Positions 1 through 8,049 of a stretch of 64,000 nucleotides of DNA are shown piece after piece. Every line of letters begins with the position of its first letter. Within the stretch, counting starts at the first letter, position 1. This DNA comes from Hoeflea marina (GTDB taxonomy: Bacteria > Pseudomonadota > Alphaproteobacteria > Rhizobiales > Rhizobiaceae). The stretch covers positions 847,016 through 911,015 of the forward strand of contig NZ_QGTR01000003.1 in the NCBI RefSeq assembly GCF_003182275.1, in the 5' to 3' direction. The notes beneath the pieces were generated by a model, which made no database searches, had not been told where the DNA came from, and saw only the letters and a list, made by a program, of their open reading frames with translations. Made by a program: the position numbers and the translations under genes.

Positions 1-166
1 GCTGGAGACCAAATCGGCCAATCTCGCGCTGGGGGCGAGCGCCGATCCGCTGCATGTGATCGCCGAGTTCCTGGCGCGCGTCCATCCCGATGCGCAGACC
101 GCGGCGGAACAGCGGCTGGTCAAGGCCGGACTGGCCGCCCTGGCGCACCGCGAGAGCGCGGCATGA
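1..166 (+). CDS. sbcD: Exonuclease SbcD C-terminal end (partial)
   Basis: Only the last 54 codons are in the window, in the frame starting at base 2 and stopping at 164-166. The tail reads as an alanine- and leucine-rich amphipathic segment. By itself it is not diagnostic. The assignment rests on position: its TGA overlaps the ATG of sbcC as ATGA, the usual translational coupling of the sbcD-sbcC pair. SbcD is the Mre11-type manganese nuclease subunit that works with SbcC on hairpins and blocked DNA ends. All catalytic motifs lie outside the window. Confidence 0.8.
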   Translation, partial: LETKSANLALGASADPLHVIAEFLARVHPDAQTAAEQRLVKAGLAALAHRESAA

Positions 167-3100
167 AGCCGCTGCGCCTGACCATGCAGGCCTTCGGCCC
201 CTATGCCTCGCGCGTCGAGCTGGACTTCCGGCCGGCGCTGGAAAGCGGTCTCTTCGGCATCTACGGCCCGACCGGCGCCGGCAAGTCATCCATTTTCAGC
301 GCGATGACCTTCGCCCTGTTCGGCGAATCGGCGCGGGAGGAGCAGATGGCGACATCGCTGCGCTCCGACCATGCCGATCCCGATTGCCTCACCGAGGTGG
401 AGCTGGTCTTCGGGCTCGGCGCAAAGACCTATCTGTGCCGGCGCGTGCCCGAGCAGGTGCGGCCGGCCAAGCGCGGCGGCGGAGAGACCCGGGAAAACCA
501 TGCGGCCTGGCTGTTCGACGTCTCCGGCATTCCGGTCGACGACATCTCGGCAACCCGCTGCGGCGTGGTGCTGGCGGAGAAGAAGGTCACCCAGGTGGAC
601 GAGGTGCTCGGGCGGATTCTGGGTTATGGCGCCAGCCAGTTCCGCCAGATCGTGCTGTTGCCGCAGGGCAAGTTCGAGACGTTTCTCACCGCCAAGACCG
701 ACAAGCGCCTGGCCATCCTTCGCGATCTCTTCGACGTCTCGCTCTACAAGCGGCTGGCGCAGAAGATGAAGGACGATGCGAAGGTGGCGGAGGACCGGAT
801 CCGCGAACGCAGGGTGATCTGCGCCGACCGGCTGAAGGAGGCAGGGTTTGCGGACCTCGATGCCCTCTCGGACGGCCTCGCTGAGGCTGCGGAACGGCTG
901 GTCCTGGCCGAGGGGATGACCGTGGCCGCCGGCGACGCGGCGAAGCTCTCCGAAGAGCAGCTGCAACAGGCAACGGCCCTGGAGGCGCGATTCGTCGAGG
1001 CCGGGTCCGCGCAGGCGGGACTGGAGGCGCTGCTGGCGCGGAGCCCGGAGATGGGCCTGGTGGAAGCCCGGCTGGCAAAGGCCTCGGCCGCCCGCGCGCT
1101 GGCCGACGTCGATCAATCCGCGTCGACCCAGGCGGCGGCGGCGCAGGCAGCGGAGGCTGCGCGCCAGGCGGCATCGACGGCGGCGGTTCTGGCCGGCGAA
1201 GCCCATGGCGAGGCGGATCGGCTGCTGCAGGCGGAACTGGCGCGTCTGCCCGAAAGCGATGCCCTGGGCCGGGCTCTCGCCGATCATCTGCGGCATCGCC
1301 AGACGCTGGAACGGACCGAAGCCATCCGGCTGGACCTCGGCGCCGCCGGAGCGACCGCCAGCCAGGCGCAGGCAGGCTTCCAGACCGCCGAGGCCGACCT
1401 GACCGGCACCCTCGCCAAGGCCGCAGAGCTGGACGGGCGGTTGCGCCAGGCGCGGCTGACGGAAGCGGAACGGGCCCGGCTCATGGCCCTCAGGGAGCGG
1501 ACAATCCAGGCGCTGGCAGCGGCCCGCCGGCATGGCGCAGCTGAGGCGAGCCGGGACCAGGCGGCCGCCGCCGCCGGATCGGCGCGGCAGGCCCACGCGG
1601 CGTCCGTCGCCGCGCTCGACAGCGCCGAAAGCGTTTTCGAACGCGCCGAAGCGGGTGCCTCGGAGATGCAGGCCCTGCAGCTTGCAGCAAAGCTGGCGGA
1701 TGGTGCGCCGTGCCCGGTCTGCGGCTCGCCGCATCATCCCGCGCCGGCGCGGGGCACGGCCGGGGATGGCGAACTCGACCAGACGCTGCGGCTGGCCAGA
1801 GCCGCCCTGGCGGACGCGCGCAGGCGCGAATCGGACGCCCGGGCCACCCGGCTCGCGGCCGAGGCGACACTGCAGGAACGCGGCGCGATCCTGCAGTCGC
1901 TTGAGCTGCCGCCGGAGGACATCGCCACGGCGACGGCGGCCGCGGAGGCTGTGGCGCGCGACCTCGGGTCGCTCGGGCCCGTGCAGGACATCGCCGGCCT
2001 GGAAACGGCACTCGCCGCGCTCGAATCGGGGCGCCCCGAGATCGAGACGCGGCTGGCGGCCGCCCGGACGCTGCTCGAGGCCGGCCGAACCGGGCTGGCG
2101 CTGGCCAGGCAGTCGCTCGAGACCGCGCTGGGCTCGGTTCCGGAAGAGCTGCGGTCGCAAAGCGCGCTCGAGACCGCGATCGCCGGGCTGGAAACCGAGA
2201 CCGAGATGCGGCGGCAACGGCTGGAAACGGCCCGGCAGCGCGAGAGGTCCGCGTCCGAAGCCCTGCTCGGCGCGCGGAAGGACCTGCAGAATGCCGAGCA
2301 ATCCGCCATCGCCGCCAGCCATGCCGCCGATGCGGCAAGGACAACGCTCACCGAGCGTCTTGCCGGACACGGCCTGAGCGAGGACGATTATCGCGCCTGC
2401 AAGTCCGACATCCCCGAGATGGGCAGGTTCGAAGCGATGCTGGACGAACATCGCACCCGGGTGGCGGCGGCCCGGGACCGCCACGGGCGCGCCGTTGCCG
2501 GTGTCGCGGAGTCGGAGCGGCCGGATCTGCCGGCGTATCAGCAACATCGGGACGCGGCCGTCGAGGCCCGGGATCAGGCCATCCGGCAGGCCGAATCGGT
2601 GCGGTCGGGGCTGGCGCGGCTCCATCAGCTGCAGGCGGGCCTCGCCGCCGAAAGCGCCGTGATCGAGGGCATGGAGGCGGAGTTCCAGCCGCTGGGGAGG
2701 CTTGCCGACGCCTTCAACGGGCGCAACATCCTGAAGACGAACCTCGAATCCTTTGCCATCGGCGCGATGTTCGAAGCGGTGCTGGATGCGGCAAACCTGC
2801 GGCTTGGCCCGATGACCGATGGTCGCTACAGCCTGATCCGGGAGCTGGAGCCGACAGGCGCCGGCAGCCGCGGGCTCGGCATCGAGATTCTCGACAGCTA
2901 CACCGGCAGGGCGCGCGGCACCGCGACTCTGTCCGGCGGCGAGACTTTCCTGGCCGCGCTGTCGCTGGCGCTCGGCCTGTCCGATGTGGTGCAGTCATCG
3001 AGCAACGGCATCCGGCTCGACACCATCTTCATCGACGAGGGTTTCGGCAGCCTGGACGCGGCATCGCTCGACCGGGTGCTGCAGGCCCTCCAGGACCTGG

Positions 3101-3222
3101 TCGGCAACACCCGCGCCGTCGGGCTGATCTCCCATGTGGAGACGGTGCAGCAGGCAATCCCGAATGGTTTCCGCATCATCAGCTCGTCGACGGGGAGCCA
3201 GGTGGTTCCAAGACATCTGTGA
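163..3222 (+). CDS. sbcC: Exonuclease SbcC, Rad50-type ATPase
   Basis: A 1019-residue SMC/Rad50-like ATPase that partners SbcD in ATP-dependent cleavage of DNA hairpins and protein-blocked ends. Visible motifs in order: Walker A GPTGAGKSS near residues 38-46, Q-loop region QIVLLPQGKFETFL, two long alanine/glutamate-rich coiled-coil arms, a zinc hook CPVCGSPHHP near residue 517 that dimerises two molecules, the ABC signature LSGGE near 923, and Walker B with the catalytic Glu in IFIDEGFGSLD near 955-965. The length is normal for the family. The ATG overlaps the sbcD stop (ATGA), so the two subunits are translationally coupled. The gene ends facing nirV with only 39 bp between them. Confidence 0.97.
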   Translation: MKPLRLTMQAFGPYASRVELDFRPALESGLFGIYGPTGAGKSSIFSAMTFALFGESAREEQMATSLRSDHADPDCLTEVELVFGLGAKTYLCRRVPEQVRPAKRGGGETRENHAAWLFDVSGIPVDDISATRCGVVLAEKKVTQVDEVLGRILGYGASQFRQIVLLPQGKFETFLTAKTDKRLAILRDLFDVSLYKRLAQKMKDDAKVAEDRIRERRVICADRLKEAGFADLDALSDGLAEAAERLVLAEGMTVAAGDAAKLSEEQLQQATALEARFVEAGSAQAGLEALLARSPEMGLVEARLAKASAARALADVDQSASTQAAAAQAAEAARQAASTAAVLAGEAHGEADRLLQAELARLPESDALGRALADHLRHRQTLERTEAIRLDLGAAGATASQAQAGFQTAEADLTGTLAKAAELDGRLRQARLTEAERARLMALRERTIQALAAARRHGAAEASRDQAAAAAGSARQAHAASVAALDSAESVFERAEAGASEMQALQLAAKLADGAPCPVCGSPHHPAPARGTAGDGELDQTLRLARAALADARRRESDARATRLAAEATLQERGAILQSLELPPEDIATATAAAEAVARDLGSLGPVQDIAGLETALAALESGRPEIETRLAAARTLLEAGRTGLALARQSLETALGSVPEELRSQSALETAIAGLETETEMRRQRLETARQRERSASEALLGARKDLQNAEQSAIAASHAADAARTTLTERLAGHGLSEDDYRACKSDIPEMGRFEAMLDEHRTRVAAARDRHGRAVAGVAESERPDLPAYQQHRDAAVEARDQAIRQAESVRSGLARLHQLQAGLAAESAVIEGMEAEFQPLGRLADAFNGRNILKTNLESFAIGAMFEAVLDAANLRLGPMTDGRYSLIRELEPTGAGSRGLGIEILDSYTGRARGTATLSGGETFLAALSLALGLSDVVQSSSNGIRLDTIFIDEGFGSLDAASLDRVLQALQDLVGNTRAVGLISHVETVQQAIPNGFRIISSSTGSQVVPRHL

Positions 3223-3261
3223 CATCCGCCGACGGGCGCAGCCCGCGGCATCCCGCCGGCG

Positions 3262-4131
3262 TCAGGCGCCGAGCCAGGCACGGAGCCGGGCGAACGGCGA
3301 TGGCCGTGCCGGATCCCGGACCAGTCGGAATCCCAGATAGGCGGGTGGCGCGCCCAGCGAGCAGCCGCCACCCTTGGCGTCCTGGATGAAGAAGGTGACA
3401 TAGGCGCGATGCCGGCCTTCGAGGACGCGGACGCCGCAATTCTCGGTGACGCTTTCCACCTCGCCCGCGGCGCTTGCACGGGTCCGGCTGTAGCAGGTGC
3501 TGGTCCACTCCCAGACATTGCCTGCCAGATCGTTGATGCCGTTTTCATTGGCGCCGAAGCCTCCCGCCGGACGGAGGACCGGATCGCGGTCGGCCGCGCC
3601 TGCGGCGACGCTGTCGTATTCGAGCAGCCAGCGCTGGGCGGGATTGGCGCTGTCGGTCTTGGCACCGAGGCCGTCATCGGCAAAACGGCTGCCGGCCGCA
3701 TAGGCCCATTCCGCATCGGTCGGCAGCCGCCAGATCATGCCGGTTCCGTCCGACAGCCAGCGCGCATAATCCTGCGCGTCCGCGAAACTGACCCCGGTCG
3801 CCGGCAAGGCCTCCGCCTGTCCGGCTGCCCCGAAGCGCGGCCCGCAGGCTCCGGCAGCGACGCAGGCGTCATAGGCCTGCGCGCTGACCTGGTCGCGCAT
3901 GATCTCGAACGGGTGGTCGATGCCGATGGCGACGCGCGGGGCGTCGTCGGGAAAGCCCGCCCTGAGATATTCCCCGGCGGGCCGGTGCCTGAATGCCCCC
4001 GCAGCAATCGACACCAGGGCCGGCACCGGCTCTGCCGCCTCGACGCACGGCACCGCCGGAGCGGCGCCCAGGGCCCAGACCATGAGAATTCTTGCAATGA
4101 TGGCGACCGATCCTGCCGTGATGTCTGTCAT
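3262..4131 (-). CDS. nirV: NirV, SUMF1/FGE-fold protein of the nirK operon
   Basis: A 289-residue exported protein with an N-terminal hydrophobic signal segment (about residues 5-33) followed by a formylglycine-generating-enzyme/sulfatase-modifying-factor fold. Hallmarks are the NVWEW motif near residues 202-206 and the terminal GFRLVRD motif. Directly downstream of nirK this is the classical NirV, whose exact function is not established; accumulation or maturation of nitrite reductase is often suggested. The start at 4131 is chosen because GGGAG precedes it by 8 bases; a TTG 45 bases upstream lacks this and would place a polar stretch before the signal. It follows nirK by 74 bp and is probably cotranscribed. 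Confidence 0.88.
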   Translation of the reverse strand: MTDITAGSVAIIARILMVWALGAAPAVPCVEAAEPVPALVSIAAGAFRHRPAGEYLRAGFPDDAPRVAIGIDHPFEIMRDQVSAQAYDACVAAGACGPRFGAAGQAEALPATGVSFADAQDYARWLSDGTGMIWRLPTDAEWAYAAGSRFADDGLGAKTDSANPAQRWLLEYDSVAAGAADRDPVLRPAGGFGANENGINDLAGNVWEWTSTCYSRTRASAAGEVESVTENCGVRVLEGRHRAYVTFFIQDAKGGGCSLGAPPAYLGFRLVRDPARPSPFARLRAWLGA

Positions 4132-4205
4132 CGACCTGCTCCCGAGGCGGGCCGATGCGCAAGCATCGGTCCGCAAGTGTCAGCCGCGGTTCCGCGCGGC
4201 CCGGC

Positions 4206-5336
4206 TCATCCCCGGGGGATGGGACCGGGAGCGGAAACCTGCTCCATCAGATCGTTGTTCCAGTCTCCCTCGACCTTGAAATGGGCAGTGGCGCCCAGGC
4301 TGACGGCCTCGATCAGGTTGTGATTGACATAGGCATAGACGCCGGGCTGCAGGAACGTGTACATCGCCGCCCCGGCGGAGCCGCCGCGGATGAACCATGT
4401 CTCGTTGTCCTTTTCCGGCGGATTGTTGAACTTGCCGGTTTCCCAGACATAGTCGCCATGACCGCCGATGAGGTGCGGACGGGTGTCGCGGTTGGCCTGG
4501 GAATGGACGATGAGCACCGTCTCGCCGACCTTGGATGTCATGGCATTGTCACCGGTGAGCGCACCGACAGCGCCGTTGAAGACCTCATGGGTGGGGATCA
4601 GCCCGTTCATGACCTCCAGCATGTCGGAATAGCCATCGCCGGGGCTGTCATATTCCTTGTAGTTGCCGTCCTCGTCGCGCGGGATGTAGTAGTCCTGCTC
4701 GCCGACATAGACCACCTTGTCGTAGCGGATCGGCTCGCCCTTCTCGTTCTTCAGGCCGTCGCGCGGCAGGATCATGATGGCGCCGTTCATGCCCGAGACG
4801 ACATGCCAGGGGATCATCGGACCGCCGGGCGCGCAGTGATAGACAAAGGTTCCGGGACGGGTGGCGCGGAAGCGCAGCGTGGTCTGTTCGCCCGGATTGA
4901 TCAGCGTGAGCGCGCCGCCGCCCAGCGCGCCGGTGGCGGCGTGGAAATCGATGTTGTGCGGCATGCTGTTGGATTCGGGGTTGATCAGGGTGAGTTCGAC
5001 ATAGTCGTCCTGGTGCACGACCATCAGGGGCCCGGGCACCGATCCGTCGAAGGTCATCGCCTGGATGGTGGTGCCTTCCTCGTCGATGACCATCTTCTGT
5101 TCCCTGATGGTCATGGTGAACTCGATGATCTGGGGGCCGGTGCCGGCGACCTGCTCGTGCTCGTGCACGAAGGGAGGCCGCACCAGTTCGACCTTGCGGC
5201 GGGTCAGGGTGCTCAGGTCGGCCGGAAGGCCGACGGGCGTCATGGATTCCGAAGCGGCGGCAATACCCCGTCCCAGCAGGACGGGAGCAGTGGCGGCGAA
5301 GGCGGCGCCCAGCAGGGCGGTGCGGCGGGTGAACAT
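4206..5336 (-). CDS. nirK: Copper-containing nitrite reductase NirK
   Basis: A periplasmic two-domain cupredoxin (376 residues) reducing nitrite to nitric oxide, the defining step of denitrification. A twin-arginine leader ([13 protein letters not shown]) starts the protein, consistent with Tat export. Type 1 copper ligands are visible in YHCAPGGPM (His167-Cys168, with Met downstream) and in MPHNIDFHA, which also supplies a type 2 copper histidine. Length and motif order match rhizobial NirK. The ATG at 5336 is preceded by GAGGAGA about 7 bases upstream, so I prefer it to an in-frame start 39 bases earlier. A TTG-N8-CAA box lies 73 bp upstream and nirV follows. Electrons probably come from the pseudoazurin encoded at 6587. 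Confidence 0.97.
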   Translation of the reverse strand: MFTRRTALLGAAFAATAPVLLGRGIAAASESMTPVGLPADLSTLTRRKVELVRPPFVHEHEQVAGTGPQIIEFTMTIREQKMVIDEEGTTIQAMTFDGSVPGPLMVVHQDDYVELTLINPESNSMPHNIDFHAATGALGGGALTLINPGEQTTLRFRATRPGTFVYHCAPGGPMIPWHVVSGMNGAIMILPRDGLKNEKGEPIRYDKVVYVGEQDYYIPRDEDGNYKEYDSPGDGYSDMLEVMNGLIPTHEVFNGAVGALTGDNAMTSKVGETVLIVHSQANRDTRPHLIGGHGDYVWETGKFNNPPEKDNETWFIRGGSAGAAMYTFLQPGVYAYVNHNLIEAVSLGATAHFKVEGDWNNDLMEQVSAPGPIPRG

Positions 5337-5401
5337 CCGGTTTCTCCTCGATGTCTCGTCGGTTGCGATGAGCACACCCTAGACGGGCCGGCGGCCGCGT
5401 C

Positions 5402-5417
5402 TTTGTTCCAGAGCAAT
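5402..5417 (-). promoter_or_regulatory. NnrR/FNR-type box of nirK
   Basis: TTTG-TTCCAGAG-CAAT, a TTG-N8-CAA dyad of the Crp/Fnr class, centred at 5409.5, 73 bp before the nirK start. A class II arrangement (centre at -41.5) would start transcription near 5368, with TAGGGT at 5376-5381 as a possible -10. Two sister boxes lie before the neighbouring DUF1858 gene and pseudoazurin with similar geometry. Confidence 0.65.
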
Positions 5418-5507
5418 GTCGGCGCATTTCCGAAAACCGCCGGCACGCCACGGCATCGGTCAGGTTGCCGCCGGATGCGGTGGCAGTGGCGGGCAAACGG
5501 CCGGATG

Positions 5508-5523
5508 CTTGCCCTGGCGCAAA
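5508..5523 (+). promoter_or_regulatory. NnrR/FNR-type box of the DUF1858 gene
   Basis: CTTG-CCCTGGCG-CAAA, a TTG-N8-CAA dyad centred at 5515.5, 56 bp before the ATG at 5572. A centre at -41.5 puts the transcription start near 5557, and TATGCT at 5544-5549 fits as a -10 element. It is the second of three such boxes within 1.1 kb. Confidence 0.62.
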
Positions 5524-5571
5524 GACGACGCCTGGCGCCGCCCTATGCTGATCGGCCAGACTGGAGGACGC

Positions 5572-5772
5572 ATGCGCGATAAGCCGGAACTTCATGCAGG
5601 CATGACCATCGAGGATGTGATGAGGATCAGGCCGGAGACGATCCCGGTGCTGCTGCGCAACCGCATGCATTGCGTCGGCTGCCTGCTGGCGCCGTTTCAC
5701 GACATCAGCGATGCGGCCCGCGAACATGGACTCGACGAGGCCGAGCTCATCGGCCAGCTCAGCAATTCCTGA
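5572..5772 (+). CDS. DUF1858 small cysteine-pair protein
   Basis: A 66-residue protein built around the DUF1858 pattern: a 'MTIEDVMRIRPETIPVLL' helix-turn segment followed by CVGC (residues near 27-30) and a C-terminal 'DISDAAREHGLDEAELIGQL' helix. The family is often annotated 'disulfide oxidoreductase' or hybrid-cluster-associated. Its function is not established, but the CxxC pair suggests metal or redox chemistry. The ATG at 5572 is preceded by GGAGG at 5563-5567. It is divergent from nirK and has its own TTG-N8-CAA box, so it is probably induced by nitric oxide or low oxygen together with nirK. Confidence 0.85.
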   Translation: MRDKPELHAGMTIEDVMRIRPETIPVLLRNRMHCVGCLLAPFHDISDAAREHGLDEAELIGQLSNS

Positions 5773-5799
5773 GCCATGCCGGGCGCCCGGGCGAATGTC

Positions 5800-6495
5800 C
5801 TATTTCGCGCCGCCGGCCAGCAGCATCAGCTTGTGGCCCTCGACGACGACGATGCGCTGGCGGCCGCTCTTGACCCAGCCGGCCGCCTCCCACGCGCTCA
5901 TCAGCCGCGAGACGGTGTGCAGCGTCGTGCCAGTCATTTCCGAGATATCCTGGCGCGAAATCGGAAGGTCGATCAGGATTCCCTCCTCGGTCCTGCGTCC
6001 GGTCTGCGCCGCCAGCTTCAGCACCGCATTGGCCACCCGCTGCTCCACCCGCTCGGTGGCCATCTCGACAATCCGGTCCTGGGCGTCCTGCAGACGCGAT
6101 CCCACGGTTTTATAGGTGTTGGAGGCAAAGCCGGGATAACGGCTGACGACCTCGGTCCACATCGCCCCGGGCCATGCAAGAACCACGCAGTCAACCGCCG
6201 CAATCGCGCTGGCGGGATAGGTCGACCGACCCAGCGCCTGGGCTATTCCCATCAGCTCGCCGCTGGAGATGTAGCGGGCGATGACCTGTTCGCCGTCCGG
6301 CGTCACCCGGACGACGCGGACATGGCCGTCGAGCAGGAGAAAGAAGGAATGCGCCGCCTCGTCCTGGCCGAAGACCGCCGCGCCCTTCTCCACCCTGATC
6401 GACCGGGCCCGCTCCAGCAAGGCGGCGATGTCCTGGCGAGCCATGTGCTCGAACGGCGGCAGATCGCAGACCAGCGAGGCATCCAGCGAACCCAA
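5800..6495 (-). CDS. NnrR-like Crp/Fnr family regulator
   Basis: A 231-residue Crp/Fnr transcription factor with an N-terminal cyclic-nucleotide-binding-like barrel (FFLLLDGHVRVVRVTPDGEQ) and a C-terminal winged helix (ISRQDISEMTGTTLHTVSR, near residues 175-195). No N-terminal cysteine cluster for an Fnr iron-sulfur cluster is visible, so it fits the NnrR type that answers nitric oxide. I chose TTG at 6495: GGGAG precedes it by 7 bases and the product then begins with x-x-LDASLV as I recall for homologues. ATGs at 6537 and 6561 have poor ribosome sites and would put the 6511-6526 box inside the gene. It is divergent from pseudoazurin and the likely activator of the three boxes. Confidence 0.85.
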   Translation of the reverse strand: MGSLDASLVCDLPPFEHMARQDIAALLERARSIRVEKGAAVFGQDEAAHSFFLLLDGHVRVVRVTPDGEQVIARYISSGELMGIAQALGRSTYPASAIAAVDCVVLAWPGAMWTEVVSRYPGFASNTYKTVGSRLQDAQDRIVEMATERVEQRVANAVLKLAAQTGRRTEEGILIDLPISRQDISEMTGTTLHTVSRLMSAWEAAGWVKSGRQRIVVVEGHKLMLLAGGAK

Positions 6496-6510
6496 GCCAT
6501 CACTCCCGTG

Positions 6511-6526
6511 TTTGACGCAGCGCAAA
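6511..6526 (+). promoter_or_regulatory. NnrR/FNR-type box of pseudoazurin
   Basis: TTTG-ACGCAGCG-CAAA, a perfect 4+4 dyad with an 8-base spacer, centred at 6518.5, 68 bp before the pseudoazurin ATG. A centre at -41.5 predicts a start near 6560. The box also lies just upstream of the preferred TTG start of the divergent regulator gene, so autoregulation is possible. Confidence 0.68.
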
Positions 6527-6586
6527 CTCGACCGCATCGGTTGCTGGTATTGCTGCGCCATATCATGCAGCCCGAAAGGAACCAAA

Positions 6587-7045
6587 ATGCGCAACTTCCT
6601 CCCCATGGCAAGCCTGCTTGCCGCCAGCCTCTGCGTCGCGGCCCTGTTCAGCGGTCCGGTCCGCGCCGAAGACCACGAGATCCGGATGCTCAACAGCGGT
6701 GCGAAGGGCGCCATGGTCTTCGAACCCGACTTTCTCAGGATCGCCCCCGGCGACAGCGTGCGCTTCGTGCCGACCGACAAGGGCCACAATGTCGAGACCG
6801 TCAAGGGAATGATGCCGGAGGGCGCCGGAGCCATCAAGGGCAAGTTCAACAAGGAGGTGCTGGTGACGTTCGACCACGACGGCGTCTACGGCTTCAAATG
6901 CGCGCCGCACTACGCCATGGGCATGGTGGCGCTGGTCGAGGTGGGGACGCCGGTCAATCTCGAGGAGGCGCGTGCGGTCAAGCAGACGGGCAAGGCCAAG
7001 AGCCGCTTCGCCGAAGCCTTCGCGACGCTTGACGCCGCCAACTGA
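6587..7045 (+). CDS. Pseudoazurin, blue copper electron carrier
   Basis: A 152-residue periplasmic cupredoxin with a 26-residue signal peptide ending in VRA-ED. Type 1 copper ligands are all present: His67 (KGHNVE), and Cys105, His108 and Met113 in CAPHYAMGM, with spacings identical to characterised pseudoazurins. It donates electrons to copper nitrite reductase in denitrifiers, and here it lies 1.25 kb from nirK. The ATG at 6587 has AAAGGA upstream. An NnrR-type box at 6511-6526 suggests co-induction with nirK. Confidence 0.95.
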   Translation: MRNFLPMASLLAASLCVAALFSGPVRAEDHEIRMLNSGAKGAMVFEPDFLRIAPGDSVRFVPTDKGHNVETVKGMMPEGAGAIKGKFNKEVLVTFDHDGVYGFKCAPHYAMGMVALVEVGTPVNLEEARAVKQTGKAKSRFAEAFATLDAAN

Positions 7046-7051
7046 AGTCGG

Positions 7052-7086
7052 GTCCGGCAGACCGGGACGTGCCCCGTCTGCCGGAC
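7052..7086. terminator. Hairpin between convergent genes
   Basis: GTCCGGCAGAC at 7052-7062 pairs with GTCTGCCGGAC at 7076-7086, with further GC pairs in the loop. It starts 6 bp after the pseudoazurin stop and 13 bp before the lytic transglycosylase stop. There is no clear T run on either strand, so this is a terminator-like hairpin rather than a textbook intrinsic terminator. Confidence 0.5.
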
Positions 7087-7098
7087 GCGCCAATCCGG

Positions 7099-7917
7099 CT
7101 ACTGATCGATCTCTGCGCCGATGATGGCAATGGCCTTCTGGTAGACGCCGGCCGAGTTCCAGCCCTGGATGGCGCCGAAATTGGCCTGTCCGGGCTGATA
7201 GCCGCCGCCCCTGCTCCAGCCGTGGCCGCGAAGGAAGTTGGCCGTGGAGGCCAGCGCGTCGCCGGTTCCGGCAAGATTGATGCGGCCGTCGCCGTCGCCG
7301 TCGACACCGAACCTGAGGACATTGGCCGGCAGGAACTGGGTCTGGCCGATCTCGCCATGGGCGGCACCGCGGAAGTCGGGGCTGATCCAGCCCTTCTGGA
7401 CGAGCTGCAGCAGCGCATAGAGCTGTTCAGTGAAATAGGCGGAGCGGCGGCAATCATAGGCGAGGGTGGCCACGGCGGAGACGGTGTGCTGGTTGCCGGT
7501 GAAGCCGCCAAAACCCGATTCCATGCCCCAGATGGCGATCAGCGGGCCTGCCGGCACGCCGTATTTCTTCTCGATCCGGGAAAACAGGGCGGCGTTTTGC
7601 TGCTTGAGGCGCCGGCCCTTGGAAATGATCGTCGGTGCGCCGCGCTTCTGCATGAACTGCTCCAGCGACAGCTTGAAGCTCTTCTGGTTGCGGTCGAGAC
7701 TGATGGTCTTGGTGGCATAGCCGGCATTCGCAAAGGCGGCATTGAGCGTGCGGGCGGAGATTCCGCTGGCCGCGGCCTCCGCCTTGAACTGCCCCACCCA
7801 GGATCCGAATCCTGCGGCATTGTTGCCGCATTTTGCCGCATTGGCGGGAGAACCGAAGCTGGCTGCAAGAATTGCCACAGCTGCCAACGAGATCAGGCGA
7901 CGACCCGAATGACCCAT
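7099..7917 (-). CDS. Lytic murein transglycosylase (MltB-like)
   Basis: A 272-residue secreted or periplasmic peptidoglycan-cleaving enzyme of the MltB-like (SLT_2) family. It has a signal peptide (residues 1-28, ending SPANAA), the catalytic Glu133 in WGMESGFGG, and the family's FxGA..G.IGQTQFLPANVLRFGVDGDGDG block. It cuts the MurNAc-GlcNAc bond with 1,6-anhydro product formation. The ATG at 7917 follows an AAAGG site; an in-frame TTG 18 bases upstream is less likely. It faces pseudoazurin tail to tail. The putative peptidoglycan-binding domain seen in some relatives is absent. Confidence 0.92.
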   Translation of the reverse strand: MGHSGRRLISLAAVAILAASFGSPANAAKCGNNAAGFGSWVGQFKAEAAASGISARTLNAAFANAGYATKTISLDRNQKSFKLSLEQFMQKRGAPTIISKGRRLKQQNAALFSRIEKKYGVPAGPLIAIWGMESGFGGFTGNQHTVSAVATLAYDCRRSAYFTEQLYALLQLVQKGWISPDFRGAAHGEIGQTQFLPANVLRFGVDGDGDGRINLAGTGDALASTANFLRGHGWSRGGGYQPGQANFGAIQGWNSAGVYQKAIAIIGAEIDQ

Positions 7918-7995
7918 ATGTTCCAGACCTTTCAATCATGAATTCGATGCGGCGCACCATGCCATCAAAGGGCCGGGAAGTCACGATCCCGAATG

Positions 7996-8022
7996 AAAAA
8001 GGACCCGTCCGGAGACGGGCCC
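7996..8022 (-). terminator. Intrinsic terminator of asd
   Basis: On the minus strand a 9-bp GC stem (GGGCCCGTC / GACGGGTCC, one mismatch or wobble) with a 4-base loop is followed by TTTTT at 8000-7996. It lies 28 bp after the asd stop codon. Confidence 0.85.
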
Positions 8023-8049
8023 TCTGGATGGTGATGCCGGCGGAGCCGT

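Noticed and set aside
286..2625. A 779-codon minus-strand open frame within sbcC
   Set aside because: SbcC's ATPase motifs and zinc hook prove the plus strand. The minus frame is a compositional shadow.
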